From positions 1 to 6,025 of the forward strand of contig JAUWWB010000071.1 of NCBI GenBank assembly GCA_030617085.1: DNA of 6,025 bases. The letters are read 5' to 3'. Below are positions 5,036-6,025 of the stretch, in pieces. This stretch comes from Candidatus Omnitrophota bacterium (lineage in GTDB: Bacteria > Omnitrophota > Gorgyraeia > Tantalellales > Tantalellaceae). Made by a program: the position numbers and the translations under genes. The first letter of the stretch is position 1; every line of letters begins with the position of its first letter. The notes under the pieces were generated by a model. The model had not been told where the DNA came from. It saw only the letters and a list, made by a program, of their open reading frames with translations, and made no database searches.

Positions 5036-5785
5036 AAGCTCGATCTGCTTTAGCACCTCATCCGGAATGTCAAAGTTCGAATAGACGTTCTGGACGTCGT
5101 CGTTGTCCTCGAGGTCCTCTACCAGCGCCAGGACCTTTTTTGCCGTTTCGGGGTCTTCCACTTTGACCTCGTTTTTGGGGACCATGCTGAGCTCTCCCGA
5201 TTCTATGGGCACGTTTTTCCCGGCGAGGCAGGACCGGACCCTGTCAAAATCGTGCGGCGCGCATGTGATCTGGAAGAACAGCTCATCGACAGTAAGGTCT
5301 TCCGCCACGGCATCCAGCGCGATCTCGAGGAGCTCTTCCTCGTCCGCGTCCTCTTTCCTGACCATGAAAACGCCTTTCCTTTCAAACTGGAACGCGACCG
5401 ACCCGGCGCCCGCCATGTTCCCGCCGCGCTTGCTGAAAACGCTGCGGACCTCGCTGGTCGTCCGGTTCTTGTTGTCGGTAAGGCCTTCCACTATCACGGC
5501 TACCCCGCCGGGCGCGTATCCCTCAAAAGAAACCGGCTCGTAAGAGACTCCTTCCAGTTCACCCGTGCCCTTTTTTATGCCGCGGTTGATGTTGTCCGCC
5601 GGCATATTCGCGTCCCTGGCTTTCTGGATAGCAAGGCGCAGCCTGGCATTGGCGTCGGGATTTCCCCCGCCTTCCCTCGCGGCAACGGTTATTTCGCGGA
5701 TAAGCTTAGTGAACAGCTTCCCCCGCCTGGCATCCAGCGCCCCCTTCTTATGCTTGATACTGGCCCATTTAGAATGACCGGACAT
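5033..5785 (-). CDS. yebC: YebC/TACO1-family translation factor (formerly probable transcriptional regulator)
   Basis: The family's best current role is helping ribosomes through difficult sequences such as proline stretches (mitochondrial relative TACO1); older annotations call it a DNA-binding regulator. The 250-residue product is full length. It starts with the signature MSGHSKWASIKHKKGALDAR (1-20), then GKLFTKLIREITVAAREGG (22-40) and ANMPADNINRGIKKG (59-73). Further blocks are YEPVSFEGYAPGGVAVIVE (82-100), TDNKNRTTSEVRSVFSKRGG (103-122) and the acidic C-terminal region ending VYSNFDIPDEVLKQIEL (234-250). AAGGAG lies 6 nt before the ATG, a good Shine-Dalgarno. The stop TAG is within the first unit of a TAGGTNN array. 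yebC upstream of ruvC is a common arrangement. Confidence 0.98.
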   Translation of the reverse strand: MSGHSKWASIKHKKGALDARRGKLFTKLIREITVAAREGGGNPDANARLRLAIQKARDANMPADNINRGIKKGTGELEGVSYEPVSFEGYAPGGVAVIVEGLTDNKNRTTSEVRSVFSKRGGNMAGAGSVAFQFERKGVFMVRKEDADEEELLEIALDAVAEDLTVDELFFQITCAPHDFDRVRSCLAGKNVPIESGELSMVPKNEVKVEDPETAKKVLALVEDLEDNDDVQNVYSNFDIPDEVLKQIEL

Positions 5786-5810
5786 GTGTTGCTCCTTTTT
5801 GCTCTCTTCG

Positions 5811-5960
5811 TAGTTCGGAGTTCGGAGTTCGGAGAAAAATGTAGGGGCAGGCCCCCGTGCCTGCCCTTTGCCCCGCGGTGATACGGGTTCGCCCGCCTAA
5901 GGCCGGCGAACAACGTACCGCCCCCCTCACTCCGAACTCCGAACCCCGAACTCCGAACTA
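5811..5960. repeat. 150-bp element with heptad inverted ends and two internal hairpins
   Basis: The left end is TAG followed by three TTCGGAG heptads (5811-5834). The right end is four units, CTCCGAA, CTCCGAA, CCCCGAA, CTCCGAA, then CTA (5930-5960). The ends are inverted repeats matching at 23 of 24 bases. Inside are hairpin family 1, GGGCAGGC (5845-5852) with GCCTGCCC (5859-5866), and a second palindrome, GTTCGCC (5887-5893) with GGCGAAC (5905-5911), containing GCC-TAA-GGC. On the minus strand family 1 is followed by CTACATTTTT, which could give weak termination before yebC. The element fills most of the 172-bp gap; its right-hand CTA is the stop of the upstream gene. It is too short to code for a transposase and looks MITE-like. 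Confidence 0.8.
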
Positions 5961-6025
5961 AACCTCCGCCTTCGCCTCCCTCTTACTCTTCTCGACGATC
6001 TTCTGCGCTATGTTCGGCGGAACCG
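5958..6025 (-). CDS. 3' end of an unidentified gene upstream of yebC
   Basis: Only 21 codons are in the window, ending VPPNIAQKIVEKSKRE and then a short AKAEV tail before TAG (5960-5958). The tail is basic and acidic, probably helical. I do not recognise the family from so little. The real evidence for coding is the absence of stops to the window edge, the colinearity with yebC, and a stop codon that coincides with the edge of a heptad array exactly as in ruvA and ruvC. Confidence 0.55.
   Translation of the reverse strand, partial: VPPNIAQKIVEKSKREAKAEV

Noticed and set aside
5840..5866. Strong intrinsic terminator before yebC
   Set aside because: The hairpin is followed by CTACA before the T-run on the minus strand and belongs to a repeat family, so I mention it only as a weak possibility.
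5961..6025. Naming the upstream partial gene
   Set aside because: Only 21 residues of a charged tail are visible; several families could end this way and none is supported.

Overview
The window carries part of a colinear minus-strand gene cluster from a moderately GC-rich, uncultivated-looking bacterium. Reading in the direction of transcription (right to left) it runs: the 3' end of an unidentified gene, yebC (TACO1-family translation factor), ruvC, ruvA, ruvB (the Holliday-junction resolvase and branch-migration set), a spoIID/LytB-type peptidoglycan hydrolase, and queA (queuosine biosynthesis). I see no RNA genes, CRISPR arrays or transposase. SpoIID next to queA, the RuvA sequence style and the density of intergenic repeats recall candidate-phylum genomes such as Omnitrophota, but that placement is low-confidence inference.

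Left edge (1-120): bases 1 to about 107 on the PLUS strand encode an internal piece of Tgt (queuine tRNA-ribosyltransferase, the enzyme acting just before QueA). It is fused tail-to-tail with a queA that lacks its conserved C-terminal motif. queA and tgt are normally neighbours on one strand, so this is either an inversion/deletion that broke both genes or, more likely, an inverted chimeric join made during amplification or assembly.

Coding core (38-5785): queA and spoIID overlap by 4 bp. The other genes are separated by gaps of 201, 156, 103, 141 and 172 bp, which is unusually wide for a yebC-ruvCAB operon. Every gap is filled by small palindromes and short tandem units rather than unique sequence. 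Three tandem families are visible: a heptad TTCGGAG (variants TTCGTAG, TTCATAG), a heptad TAGGTNN and a 10-mer close to ATRGTAATTT. They flank or adjoin GC-rich REP-like hairpins. A further palindrome lies in frame inside spoIID.

The most striking pattern is that all five genes followed by a gap take their stop codon from a repeat unit at the edge of that gap. The ruvA Shine-Dalgarno is also built from a heptad, and the ruvC start codon directly abuts a heptad array with no Shine-Dalgarno. Because 7 and 10 both leave remainder 1 on division by 3, tandem units carrying TAG or TAA place stops in all three frames. The repeats therefore appear to have shaped gene ends and initiation sites across the operon.

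Functionally, RuvA, RuvB and RuvC process Holliday junctions, YebC assists translation of difficult sequences, SpoIID trims peptidoglycan, and QueA makes epoxyqueuosine in tRNA. The genes are conventional; the novelty is in the repeats and in the left-edge junction.
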